Shown here: positions 44,701 to 54,330 of the stretch, piece by piece | Position numbering within the stretch: the first letter of the stretch is position 1 | How the letters are laid out: each line of letters opens with the position of its first letter | NCBI GenBank assembly: GCA_940337035.1 | Contig: OW679202.1 | Location: 16,060,708 to 16,124,707, forward strand | Length of the DNA stretch: 64,000 nucleotides | Direction: 5' to 3' | From: Agriotes lineatus | Lineage: Eukaryota; Arthropoda; Insecta; Coleoptera; Elateridae | Translations under genes and position numbers: made by a program | The notes under the pieces: model-generated | What the model was told of the DNA's origin: nothing | The model's input: the letters and a program-made list of their open reading frames with translations, nothing else | Databases searched by the model: none

Positions 44701-47354
44701 TTTAATTGGCAGTATTTGAAAGGCAGTTCTTTGGTGTATTTGTTTTTTTGATTTGGCAAAATATAAAAAATATTATTTAAATCAATGATTTTGATAATTA
44801 AATTCCTCTATTAAATTCATTATTTTAATCAAATAATTTAAATCTGCTCAACCCTGCTCAGACGTCAGACTATTTGAATTTCCTATGACTCAGTAAACTT
44901 GTATTATGTAGGCAGGTAGTAAATGACCCCTTAAGAAAATAATCTACTACGGAATGTAGTTAGTACTGTAGGTTTAGTAGGCAGGTAAGAAACTGTCTTG
45001 TTATAACAATGGCATTTGCACGTTTATGAAATTTTGCCATAAAATGTATTCTTCTTAAAGTAAATTTTATCCTTTTCCTCATTTACGTTTTTATAAACCT
45101 CTCAGTGTATTTGTACGTGAAATCAGTACGTTGCTGGAAACCGTGAATGCAATATTTGTAAATATTAAATTTATTATAATCAACCACATTCCGCAAAACT
45201 TGTGAAATTCGTTATGAGCCGCTAAAGTTTATCAGGTAGATGAAAAGGAATGGGGGGGGGGGGGGTATCAATATTCTAGTACTGTCGGAGTCGGAGTCGG
45301 ATTCGGATTCAAACTACTAGAATATCAGGAGTCGGAGTCGGATTTTTTGTGACCGACTCCACAGCCCTGGATAATACCTTTCCAATACAATACATTATGA
45401 CAAGGAGGCTGTGCCAAGATGTGTTGGAAAACCTTTTCTCCTATCTGAGGGGAATGGGAGCAGCCAATGTTCACCCATCGCCTGTCGACTTTACAAATCG
45501 ACTAAAACGCTACATTTTGGGAAAACATGCTGATCACGCCGTTTCTGGAAGAAGAAGCAACACCGAAGCGGACGAGGCTGTGACTTCCATTGAAACAGGG
45601 AATCAAGTATTTTCTGTACTCCGGAAGAGGAGGAATTAGAGTCTGAAGCTGCATTATTTCTTCGGGATGATAGTGGGAAAGAAAATGAAGGTACTTTGAA
45701 TTATTGAGAACGCTCTTTTTTTAAAACTAACAATGTTCGTATTAATGCCGGTTGTATGAACTTCTGATATATCTTTCATAGCAGGTAAAATATGTCCAAC
45801 CATGCTTTGTTAATGGATTTAGGTTATATTTTTCTGTCAATTGAATTTAACTGAGATGGAAAGCAAAGGCCTTACATTAATATAGTTTGTAGCAATTATT
45901 TATGTACTACATATAACCTACAACCAGTATTCCAAATGATATAAATGAAAACAAATGAAAACGGACTTATGAATCACCTTTCTAGTTTTATTTATTTTTT
46001 CTACAATCTGCAATTCTGCAATCCTTTATTACATTCAATTGTCCTTTTAATACTTCCATTATACTGTTATTAAACTTGACATCATGGAGTACTTACTCCA
46101 TGCTTGACATGTTATTACTTATTGACTACTATGCCATTTTGTAGATCCACGAATAACTGGTTGTAGAGCATCACATGGGGAATGGAAATTATTTAAACAG
46201 TTTGAAGCTACCATCGGAACAGAGGACATCCAGAAGCAAGCACTCATGTACATCTGCGGATATGTTGCCCATAGGTTACGGCACAAATATCCAGAGTTGG
46301 AGAGTTTTACGAAAAACTTGCCTTCATGCGATGACTGGCTGTCATTTATATCAGCAGAATTCTTCAAAGCTGCCGAAGTAATGAACGACCAATTTCAGAT
46401 TATACATCGGGACTTTTTCGATACAGGGGACAAAATTTTTGATCGGGTGACAGAAATTATATGTGCAATAACTAACAATGTACTTCAAAAGGAGGTCATT
46501 GCATGTTTGGTGCGGACGCGAACTTATATACTTCTTCGGCAAATAAACAAACAAACAAATTAAATTAAGCAATGTACTTGTACATCAAAAGAAGGCAAAA
46601 AAAAATGAAAAATATTACCAATATAATATTATGAACTTTTTTAATGCTACTACAACTGCCCTTTTATTTTCCTTTACGAATCTCCATTTAAAATTCGCGC
46701 CCTTTGCAGGCCCAGCTCTTATTGGTTGAATTTGAAGTCCGCCCACATTCTGCGGAGCGTTACACCTTGTATTCTTTACACCATGGTTTTGACGTAATTT
46801 TGATGCAACGAGCCGCAGTGTCGTCACTGCCGTGGATTTAGTAGCTATTATTTTCACGGCTGCTGTGGATATAGCAAAGGCGTTATATTTATGTATTTAA
46901 AATATGTGGAGGCTAACTAATTATCATCCCGCCCTCGTATATAAAACTGGGTTCTGCTACCAACCTTTTTGTAACATGTACTCCTCCTTTGAAACCATTA
47001 TCAAAGTGCCCTTTCCCTCTACCTCCGGCAAGAATTTGGGCTTTAACTACATATTCCTCCGCCGCTGTAAAAAGAGCAGTCATTTGATATGTTTTAAGAA
47101 TCTACGCTCAACTGCTTACTGAACGAGTTAAATTCATTACTGCCTTGTTCATCCACCATGCAGAATTCTTGAACTGACAATCCATTCTGTTTCAAAAGGT
47201 GCTTGCTTTGGTACTCTAAGAGGTTCAAAAATCGAACCGGTACCTAAAGGTAGTGTTATTGTTATTATTTATAGGTTAGAAAACAGTTGAATTTATTTAC
47301 CTGGTAGGTAGGGTGTATTGGTAATTTTTTCAAAACACCCCACAGCGAAGACAT
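34673..47354 (-). CDS. SUCLG2: Succinate-CoA ligase (GDP-forming) beta subunit, six exons
   Basis: Exons on the minus strand: 47354-47301, 47243-47120, 47064-46965, 35796-35531, 35431-35113, 35054-34673. All have GT-AG borders and compatible phases. Total 1245 nt, 414 residues plus TAA, close to the family's 430. The product converts succinyl-CoA to succinate with GTP formation in the mitochondrial TCA cycle, paired with the alpha subunit. Exon 1 (MSSLWGVLKKLPIHPTYQ) fits the start of a targeting peptide. ATP-grasp motifs follow: LLEYQSKHLLKQNG, VVKAQILAGGRGKG, FKGGVHVTK, ATQIEINPLVE and NFLDVGGGVNEAQ. The block LVNVFGGIVNCATIANGIVG and VRLEGTNV favours the GDP-forming over the ADP-forming paralogue. 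No stop or frameshift. Its third intron is 11,168 bp; the other four are 55-99 bp. Confidence 0.93.
36050..36695. mobile_element. GGGCGCGTTCAGCC inverted-repeat element, 646 bp
   Basis: The left end GGGCGCGTTCAGCCGGA and the right end ccggctgaacgcgccc are inverted and flanked by AAT (36047-36049, 36696-36698). GC-rich subterminal blocks (cagcgctctctcagcgg, ctcagcgctgttccgg) are also mirrored. No transposase. The 3-bp duplication suggests a PIF/Harbinger-like or related family, but AAT is not the usual TWA target. Confidence 0.7.
36906..38343. mobile_element. PIF/Harbinger-like nonautonomous element, 1438 bp
   Basis: The ends GGCCCCTTTCAGAC and GTCTGAAAGGGGCC are flanked by TTA (36903-36905, 38344-38346), the PIF/Harbinger target. 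The inner terminal region repeats CGCCGTGCGCCGT and GTACACGGCGCACGGCG. Two oppositely oriented copies of a second repeat lie inside (about 37030-37190 and 37784-37960, sharing acacgactttggt). A short frame at 37306-37560 has no recognisable motif. Confidence 0.8.
38630..39990 (+). pseudogene. Tc1-like transposase, degraded
   Basis: The N-terminal helix-turn-helix region reads VKALSEDLRKAIVNLSIS and AKDLGLTSYTVTNIVKLYKR (38640-38790), followed by PRCPRKSLITAADLQIL. Further on, in shifting frames, come KCHKNWTKEHWAKVIWSNET (first catalytic Asp lost) and MSGAGVG-like text. After a MITE there is QQDDAPCHTAKL (second catalytic Asp) and SPDLTPIETLW. Multiple frameshifts make it inactive. Length and motif order match a Tc1 transposase of about 340 residues. 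Confidence 0.8.
39420..39739. mobile_element. MITE inside Tc1 transposase, TA target
   Basis: GTATGATCAAAAATTAATCTC at the left is mirrored by gagattaatttttgatcac at the right, flanked by TA. Removing it joins GGTGAATATA to TTTCAGCAAGATGATG, restoring the transposase text before QQDDAP. Exact edges are uncertain by 1-2 bases. Confidence 0.7.
40490..40912. mobile_element. Foldback MITE inside P element 1
   Basis: The arm near 40520-40620 (gtagtcaaagttatgttgac, tttttgcggtggtatca, gtacacttctgtgcaa) is mirrored at 40820-40905 (ttgcacagaagtgtac, tgataccaccgcaaaaa, ttaactttgacta). No ORF. The edge is approximate. Confidence 0.6.
41977..46563 (+). pseudogene. P-element transposase with THAP domain (split, near-complete)
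   Basis: Five likely exons. Exon 1 (41977-42130) starts MPTCFVKNCKNRANVLFCKK, a THAP zinc finger with FHYFPRNP; exon 2 (from 42203) continues VCEVHFLPDCYE and meets a premature TAG at about 42275. Exon 3 is 42516-42608. Exon 4 (42733-44133, then 45378-45640) carries the coiled coil LKELEEENQEFASINAQQ and the RNase-H-like core: LTVLTFDEVYVS, VTRDMGPTNMGLWRDLNVG and FADVPHLIKLLRNNF. Exon 5 (46145-46563) has ALMYICGYVAHRLRH. A hAT MITE interrupts exon 4 at 44133, and a one-base shift occurs near 45620. Otherwise it is very well kept, so decay is recent. Confidence 0.85.
44134..45369. mobile_element. hAT MITE (CAGGGCTGT ends), 1236 bp
   Basis: The ends CAGGGCTGTAGGGTCGG and CCGACTCCACAGCCCTG are flanked by a perfect 8-bp duplication GATAATAC (44126-44133, 45370-45377). 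Subterminal ggagtcggagtcg repeats lie at both ends; a G13 run lies near 45254. No transposase. Excision in silico rejoins Ser-Asp-Asn-Thr-Phe-Pro in frame in the P transposase. Confidence 0.9.
46965..47354 (-). CDS. SUCLG2: SUCLG2 5' exon block (exons 1-3)
   Basis: Exon 1 (47354-47301) MSSLWGVLKKLPIHPTYQ, donor gtaaat. Exon 2 (47243-47120) begins VPVRFLNLLEYQSK after tttag, donor gtaagc. Exon 3 (47064-46965) begins after ctttttacag, reads AEEYVVKAQILAGGRGKG and FDNGFKGGVHVTK, donor gttggt. Introns of 57 and 55 bp. Confidence 0.9.
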
Positions 47355-47585
47355 TTTGTGGACTAATCTATTAAGAAAATTTTCTAAAAGGGAGTAAAGT
47401 ACAAAGTTCAATAAACTAATTCATTGCTGACATTACTATGCTCTGATAATACCACGATAATACTATTCTTCTCCAAGGAGTAAACTGAAAGGTAGTACCA
47501 TTCGAAATTTTAAGTAGGCAACCCATGTTGCACTACTGGCGCTGCTTCACCGTTGGAACACTAGAACACTACCTATTAATTGGCT
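47355..47585. promoter_or_regulatory. Upstream region of SUCLG2
   Basis: This interval between the SUCLG2 start codon and a LINE relic must hold the 5' UTR and promoter. I see no clear TATA box or initiator. Only about 230 bp separate the start codon from transposon-derived sequence. Confidence 0.35.
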
Positions 47586-47589
47586 ACAT

Positions 47590-47815
47590 GATATGATACA
47601 AAATATAACTATTGCTCGTGCTTCTATGCCGTACATCAGAATAGGCCCTACGATGCTTTTGTATATTCGAACCTCAGGTTCACGTCTCAGGAAATTGTTA
47701 TACCAAACGGTATTGTTTAAACATCCAGATATTCTAGCGGCTCTATTTGCTTAATGCATAACTTCGGTATTAAGATTTCCTGTACTGGTTATGTTGACTC
47801 CTAAATAGTTGAATG
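47590..47815 (-). pseudogene. LINE reverse transcriptase C-terminal fragment
   Basis: The minus strand reads TFNYLGVNITSTGNLNTEVM, a stop, then NRAARISGCLNNTVW and RIYKSIVGPILMYGIEARA. The 'YLGV...I...ARI.GCLN..VW...RIYK....P...Y..E' pattern is a LINE RT thumb region. Both ends are truncated. Confidence 0.6.
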
Positions 47816-48239
47816 TTGTTATGTGAATTACATAAAATGTGCTTATACAGTTGTATAACGAATCTTTCCGCTGGCGTCATGTGCGGATGAAGCAAATTCT
47901 CAAATGATCTAGAATGTTCTCTTCTACTTACAAAAGGAAACAAATGCAACCACAATGTTACATAGTTTCCGTGATTTTTCATGCAGCTACTGTAAGTAAC
48001 AGACAAACAGTTGAATAACAAAAACGTTACCAACACATTATGTTTACTGTATATTACGTATATCTATATTTTCGACAAGGCCTTTTCATGAGCTTCCTGC
48101 TGCTATCTTATTATATGACACTTTTTGCATAAAATCGTTAATATCTCCAAAACAGTCACCCATTTTTGTTTAATATTAGGTATAGCAAAAGTAACCTAAC
48201 GTTTGCTTCTTTTAGTTTTTGGCCGATTGGTTGTGTCCA

Positions 48240-48370
48240 AGTTAATTGTTGAAAAGTACCCCTAAGTATTTAACATTAGAGTTTAGATCGGACCGTGCTC
48301 GCAAGAGGTTGTGTTTTCACGCTGCAGAAGTGAAAGCGGGCGATATAGTATAAACTTTAGTGTAATCTTC
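48240..48370 (-). pseudogene. Short LINE RT relic
   Basis: The minus strand includes DLNSNVKYLGVLFN, a LINE RT thumb motif, with a stop right after. Only about 40 codons; separate from the one at 47590-47815. Confidence 0.35.
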
Positions 48371-48629
48371 AACTACAAGAACTGGGTTTGCCCTCTTATC
48401 TATTTATTAATCCACATACACCAACTATCAAATTATGAAAGAGGCGTTTAAAAATTACTTCTACGGCTAGCTTCGGCTACGCCAAGTCGCAACTTTTAAC
48501 ATGTCTCATAGTTGCCTCAGAAATCGGACACCTATATACACAAGTAATACCAATCCAGAAGATACCATCATGGAAGGCGATGCAATCAAAGCAAAAAGTA
48601 CTCATTCGACAATGCAGAACTTTTAAGCC

Positions 48630-49480
48630 AAAATAAATATTATCTCCCGGCGCAAATTGACCCAGCAAGTGACACGGTAGATACGTCAAATACAGTAACC
48701 GCGACTCGCAAGGTACCGCCAATATTTTTGCAAGATGCCAACAATTACCAAATGATAATTTTAGATATCAAATCAATAGTAAAACAAGAGTTTACAACAG
48801 CGCACCATGGATCCCAACTACGAATTAATTTAACTGATGCCAACGATTATCGTCTGCTCAATACATATTATGACGATAATAAAAATAAAATATCCTACTA
48901 TACCTTCCGCAATCTGAAAAAAGCAAATTTATCAGTGATAATTAGAAATATCCCTATTTCCATAACAGACAAAGAAGTTTTAGACGAACTTTCTTTGAAA
49001 AAACTTCCCGTTTTACGAGTAACCAGACTGTTGAAAAATAAACAACCTATACCAATCTGCGCCATTGAACTTACAAAAACCGAAAAAGCAAGAGACATTT
49101 TTCAACTAACTAAATTGAACCACTGCATAATACGAGTTGAACCTAGACGCAATAGTGTAGATACTCCCCAGTGCACTAATTGTCAACGTCTGGGCCACAC
49201 AAAAAATTACTGCCACCTACAGGCAAGATGCGTTAAATGCACTGGCATGCACCACTATTTGCAATGCACTAAAACACGAGCACAAAAACCACAATGTGTA
49301 AACTGCGGTGGCGAACATCCTGCAAACTACCGGGGATGCAGCTACTACATAAATCTCAATAAGAAAACGACACCCACACAACAAAAACCCACAGCACAAA
49401 AACCAAACATATATAACTTTGTAACCCCAGGTACTAAAGGGTGTTTTTTTTTAGAATGGGAGAACTTTAAATTGAAATAA
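48630..49480 (+). pseudogene. Jockey-type LINE ORF1 (gag-like, zinc knuckles), truncated
   Basis: The frame is open upstream of the ATG at 48728 (YYLPAQIDPASDTVDTSN from about 48637). It contains an RRM-like/PRE_C2HC region (SVIIRNIPISITDKEVLDEL, VTRLLKNKQPIPICAIELT) and zinc knuckles CTNCQRLGHTKNYC, CVKCTGMHHYLQC and CVNCGGEHPANYRGC. These are typical of the nucleic-acid-binding ORF1 of Jockey/X-like elements. It ends at 49480 where another transposon's sequence has replaced the C-terminus, and no RT follows. Confidence 0.75.
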
Positions 49481-49484
49481 AACA

Positions 49485-49790
49485 TAGAAAAATGTTTTTA
49501 ATATCCATGAAATTGGCTTTATTTGAAAGATAATTTTATGGCATTTATGTTTGAATATGATTTCGGGCATGTGGCCGCCGCGCGGCTGGCGTGTACATGA
49601 CGTAATCTGGAGGTCCAATTTTCACACACTCTTCGCAGTAAATCAGGCTGTATTTCGGCAATAACGCGTCAAATGTTGGCTTCCAAGTGCTCAATTGTTT
49701 GCGGTTTATCGACGTAGACATGCGACTTTACATATAGTCAAAGAAAATTATCTAACGGCGTCAAATGGCACGAAAGAGGTGGCCAGTTAA
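49485..49790 (-). pseudogene. Mariner-like transposase C-terminal fragment
   Basis: The minus strand reads SHVYVDKPQTIEHLEANIRR, VIAEIQPDLLRRVCENWTSR and HVHASRGGHMPEIIF, the C-terminal tail seen in many insect mariner-like transposases. The catalytic third acidic residue region (WPPLSCHLTPLD) lies at the break near 49780. Confidence 0.65.
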
Positions 49791-49832
49791 CAGATCCATT
49801 TCGTGGATCCATTTTGTGGATCTGTTAACTGT
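49785..49832. repeat. 15-bp perfect inverted repeat
   Basis: CAGTTAACAGATCCA at 49785-49799 and TGGATCTGTTAACTG at 49818-49832 can form a hairpin with an 18-base loop. It lies exactly where the mariner transposase coding breaks off, and may be a breakpoint foldback. Confidence 0.6.
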
Positions 49833-50389
49833 TACTACACTTAAATTGCAATAAAACTAACGAAATTAGAAAACAATAATTTTGTAGGAATGTAAGGAAT
49901 CAAGATTGAGGCAGAATCATGATACCTTGGAAATAATTTTTCCATGGTTACGATGAATAAAAGTCACAACTAATAATTAAATTATATTGTTGAAATGTGT
50001 GATCTTGTTATTTTATGATTAGGTAGATAAAGTAGCAACAGTGGCAACTTTATACGTCTAATCAGCTAAAGTACTACCTTTACCTATGATTATAATTATA
50101 ATCAAAGCTTTTATACGTTGTGAATCAAGTCACATAAGTTGTCACTTTTATGATGTTTGAAATTAAACATATTTTATTTAGATTTACAAAATATAAAAAC
50201 GTACAATAATTTTAAAAATCTGATGACTTTCTAGTTTCTGAAATTATTTTTATATCTGAAGAAATGATAATTACATAAAATACATTACAAAACAGTACAG
50301 CCAACTAAACAAATAGATGGTAAAATAATACAATATAGATTATTCTAACAGTTAGTAACCTAAATTGTCTTTAACACAGTCATCTTCTT

Positions 50390-51440
50390 GTTCAGATGAT
50401 AGATTAGAAACTGATTCACCGCTGTCGTCTACTGTAATAATTATTTCTTCTGTCATGCATAATTCCTGAATTTATTCTCTGCTAAAGTTTTGACGTCGTC
50501 TAATTTGAATGTGTTATTTGCAGCAACATAGTTCTTTACTGACACCCACATTTTCCCAATCGGGTTTAGTTCTGGATGGTAAAAGAGTAATCCAAGGACT
50601 ACGTGTGAAGATGTTCAACTAATAATTTCTCCATCATATAACCTTTATGTGTAGGTTTATGTAATTTTCTGTTTTGTTTCATACAACTTAATATAAATGT
50701 TTCTTACTAATAACCACTTTTGCATTTCTGCTTTTCCAAACGAATGTTGGATTCGACTCAGTACAGAAATTGTGATATGATGTATTATTGATGGCCAAAA
50801 TGGATCTTTTACAAGATTTGACAATAATTTTTCTTTCAGCCACTTGACATAATTTTGAAGGGTCATTTCATCGTGGTAATCGCCTTTCTCATAAGTCCTG
50901 ATTTAAACAACAATACAAAATTTGGTACAAAACCCTTTTTACCTCTGACATGAAGAATAATTGATCTTTGCCCTTTACCGACAGGGGATTTTAAACAGCT
51001 GTTGGTGCCATCATCCCAAAATTTAGAACAGTATGGGAGCTATGCAAGTACGTTTCATCAGTGTACACACAAATTCAACACGTTTTGCTGGAATTTCTCT
51101 CTTCTCTATTAAAACTTGCCTATTGTCCTGACATTTTCTCTATTGAAAAACCCATTCTATGTATTAATCGCCTAAAGGAATGTAACTTGTCAGTGAAATT
51201 AAATCCCCCCTTCTTCATTTTGTACGGCTTCAAACACAGCTTTCACTGTAGGTCTCTTTTTATGGTACGGCTTCTTTAACAATTCGCTTAACTGTATTTA
51301 GCCCAACACCGGCTGCTTTAGCCACTCATTCTTGCAAAAGACTGAAAGAAATTGCAGGAGCCCTACTTGATTCTTTCTTCAGATTATTTCAGGTTACAAA
51401 TTAGTTTCTTAGGGTTACCCATAATGTACGCAGCTCTATA
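50390..51440 (-). pseudogene. Tc1/IS630-type transposase relic
   Basis: Minus-strand pieces in order: KAAGVGLNTVKRIVKEA (HTH), VYTDETYLHSSHT (first catalytic Asp), KGKDQLFFM, LQNYVKWLKEKLLSNLV (50866 downward) and SIIHHITISV in place of the usual DNASYH block. Next come YHPELNPIGKMWVSVKNYVA and FKLDDVKTLAENKF. The order matches an IS630/Tc1-family DDE transposase. Frames shift repeatedly and the second Asp is lost. No terminal repeats identified. Confidence 0.7.
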
Positions 51441-51757
51441 AATAATTAAAATTTTCTTAAGAAATTACTTTATAAGTCAATATTTTTTATTTACATGTAA
51501 CTGTGAAAACAGCAATTGAAATGCACAAATTAGTCCTTGAAAATGGTTGATTTTTAAACTGCAGGCAGGAACCCCAAAGAACTGTTTATAGAATGTACTA
51601 TCGCATCGGGTAACGTGTTTAGACAAAGGCAGGCCACAGGCCTAAATATTTTCAATTACAAGTGCACAAATGTCAGGCTTGCTTTTTAAGTTGATCGAAA
51701 TTTATATTTGCATTATAACCTTAAAATATTATTTAATGATACTTGACACTTGAATTA
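51441..51757. other. Noncoding gap left of P element 2
   Basis: AT-rich, without a coding frame, repeat or recognisable site. It is the pre-insertion neighbourhood of P element 2. Confidence 0.4.
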
Positions 51758-52914
51758 GTTCTAACCAAAGAATATAGATAGAGGAAGAAGGACAACCTTA
51801 TGGGCTATAAAGTATATGCTGTGATTTGGGTTGCATAACTATTTACTTGGTTAAATATATCATTTTTTGTTCGAAAATGCCGCTGGAAGCTCCTAGCGTC
51901 AAAGTGATTACCTTATCAGTGACATTCAGCAGGTAAATGCGTCATTAGCATTCTTGAGCTATAACAGTGTTGCAAGAACTTTCTCTCTAAAATTCCAATA
52001 GTTTTACAATGGTTGTACCTACCCGAAATAAACTTGTATTCTGCCAAAGAATATTTAAGTAGTTTGATTCTGCTTACATGTAAGTTAAGTTTGTTACAAA
52101 GAATATTAAATATAGGTGTATATTCTTTGGTTTGTTTTGTTATTATTTAAAACATTTGTTGTCAATCGGATGAACTCGTACCAAGTAAAATAAAAGTTTT
52201 ATGTTTCACATGCAACACTTTTAAACATTTAATAGGTAGCTAGGTACCTATAAAAATTATATGAAAGGTTTCTAATATAATTTCAACAAAAAGTTCACCG
52301 ATGAGCAGAAGATTATACGGAATACGGATTGTCCCCACTTTATTCTCACAAAATTCTATAATGAATATAGAATTAGCTATGTACAAATAATGAAAAAAAA
52401 ACATTAATAAACAATATACGGATTTTATTTAAAAATTTTAATACGAGTGGAAATTATTGTTCAAGTAATGTTGACGATTAATATAGTTTACAGTGATCGA
52501 TTTTAAAAAGCAAATAAAAACAAAAATAATATTGTATCTTGTGAAGTTGATACGTATAGAGTACGGCTACTAAAACAGTACGCCTTGAATATCTCATTTA
52601 CTTGATGCATTAAAAAATGTCTATTTAGGCACATTTAAGTTGGCGATCTCTCTATGTATAGTCTCAGCAAAGAATAAGACAATATTATTCGAACATTTAT
52701 TATCGACATTAAATTATCTTTCAGAAATGTATGCAAAAATTTAATTTGGTGATTAGGGATCTGACGCAAGTTCTGTACAATCTGTTATTAAAAAAAATGA
52801 ATCGGGGCGGTTTTCACAGAAAACTCACAATTATTTAATAATTTATACTCTAGTTTAAATTACTGCACTTTAAACGTAAATTAGAGTAGAAACCAAAAAG
52901 AACTTATGTGGTTA

Positions 52915-53075
52915 AGGAGCTGCAAACTAATCGAGGGTTGGGGTTCAATACCCAACAATATACCTTTTTTTAACAAATTATCTGTTTTCTTTATTTACCT
53001 TGAGGTTAAGTGGTAGAACAGTATGCTAATTCGATTAGCACGCCTGAACTTCGCCCCTTTGAGCAACTTATGTAT
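52915..53075. other. tRNA-like promoter fragments (possible tRNA SINE debris)
   Basis: GGTTCAATACC (B-box-like) lies near 52947 after ggttaaggagctgc, and an A-box-like aggttaagtggtag lies near 53005. No complete cloverleaf can be folded. They may be decayed tRNA-derived SINE pieces or chance. Confidence 0.25.
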
Positions 53076-53154
53076 TCATAATTCAAGTATATTGTAAAAT
53101 AACAATTTTATTTATTTTTGCTCAATAAACGACATTTATTATTATTATTATTAT

Positions 53155-53245
53155 ACTTAAGTCGCTCAAAAATTATGCCAAATAGCTAATTTTAAATAAA
53201 TTATTATTACTTGCATTTGACATAATTTTTGGGCGATATAAATAA
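53155..53245. repeat. Short foldback repeat
   Basis: tcgctcaaaaattatgccaaa is mirrored by tttgacataatttttgggcga about 25 bp downstream. This is a small hairpin-forming element next to an (ATT)n run at about 53138-53154. Confidence 0.5.
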
Positions 53246-53582
53246 TAATTTGTTAATAAAGAGTTAGGTACCTATTGTTACGGATTGAACCCCCATTTGC
53301 CCCAACCTTTTACGGGTTTAATTACTTTTTTTTAAAGGCAGATTATAGGAAATTTGAGTCGGATCCATTAACGCCAGTTTAAATTAAAATATTTTGAAAT
53401 AAAGATGTTATACATTTCTTACTCTCACCAATTTCAATGATCTATTAAATAAATGAGATTTTCAAGGTGTAAATATTACATACAATAAAACAATATAATA
53501 TACAAAGTTACAAAGAATAGGAAGTACTGTGAGGGTCGCGTATTTACAAACACTTTATTTTGAATTTTATCTAGCATATTTT

Positions 53583-53700
53583 AGGAAGGACGTTTGTTTA
53601 TTGCAGACATTTTATTTCTAGGGCGTACAGTTGTTTATTTCAGGCATTTTTATTTCTAGGGCGTACATTTGTTTATTTCAGGCGTTTTAGTTTAGTACAA
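53583..53700. repeat. ~45-bp tandem repeat, about 2.5 copies
   Basis: Units contain gtttatttcaggcattttta and ttctagggcgtaca, near 53590, 53625 and 53670, with small differences. Confidence 0.6.
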
Positions 53701-54330
53701 TGATAATCTGTAGCTATAGATGTGTTTTGTATATAAAAGAAGTGGAAAATTATATCATATAACGAAAGCTTTCGTTTGTTTGTTTTGCTTGCAAACTGTA
53801 ACATAATACTGCTACAGCTGTGGGTCACCCCGGCTAATCGAAAAATTCCTATATTAGATTTATGAGCGGCTATGACCCGAGGTCGAGGGGGATTTGAGGC
53901 CCAACCGCCGGCTAAATTAGCTTGGGAAATTTATTGGTCTAGGATTTCCAACACGTGGCCCGCGTGTCAAAAGGAGATCCTGGGAAAATATTTAAAAATG
54001 CGACGGAAAAGGAGTAAAACTCGCCGCGGGGTTTGGAGCTGAAACGGCCAATCAAAATCAAGTCGCCATAGCAACGAAATTTAGATTTCGTTGGCATTGG
54101 CGGGCGTCCCACGGCACTGGAAGGAAGGGGACTGCGAAAGATTGCATAAAACACTCGACACAGAAGGAAAGGGTAGCAGAAGAAGCACGAAGCCTGGGGC
54201 CGAGGCTGTTTCGACTAATAACACAAAACATCACGACAACTCCGCACTTAATTAACACCTTACTCTATTTGGTGTAGCTCCACTGGTATTGCGAAGCTCA
54301 GCTCGGGCTTTCGTTAATCGGTGAACGTTC

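Larger units (their letters stand above)
40207..46936 (+). mobile_element. P element 1 (THAP transposase) in SUCLG2 intron
   Basis: Inverted terminal regions of about 200 bp: left GCGGGATGATAATTGGTTAG and the complement at 46890-46933, both followed inward by a matching block (tatccacggcagccgt against acggctgctgtggata). Internal inverted repeats lie at about 41711-41740 and 46760-46790 (ccatggtgtaaagaatacaa). It encodes a THAP/P-type transposase. At the outer edges CTCGTATG (left) and CTCGTATA (right) may be an 8-bp duplication, which would mean insertion at the very end of the Tc1. The alternative is that the Tc1 landed at the P-element tip. Confidence 0.8.
35797..46964 (-). other. Third intron of SUCLG2, inflated by nested transposons
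   Basis: The donor gttggtagc follows ACAAAAAG at 46965; the acceptor attttag precedes 35796. Only about 26 bp next to the donor and about 20 bp next to the acceptor are non-transposon sequence, so the ancestral intron was about 47 bp. The rest is a Tc1 element (35819-40206) and a P element (about 40207-46936), both opposite in sense to the host gene. The Tc1 junction is only about 20 bp from the acceptor, in the place of the branch/pyrimidine region. Confidence 0.88.

Noticed and set aside
46904..47122. Plus-strand ORF over SUCLG2 exons 2-3
   Set aside because: It is antisense to well-supported exons with AGGRGKG coding and correct splice sites.
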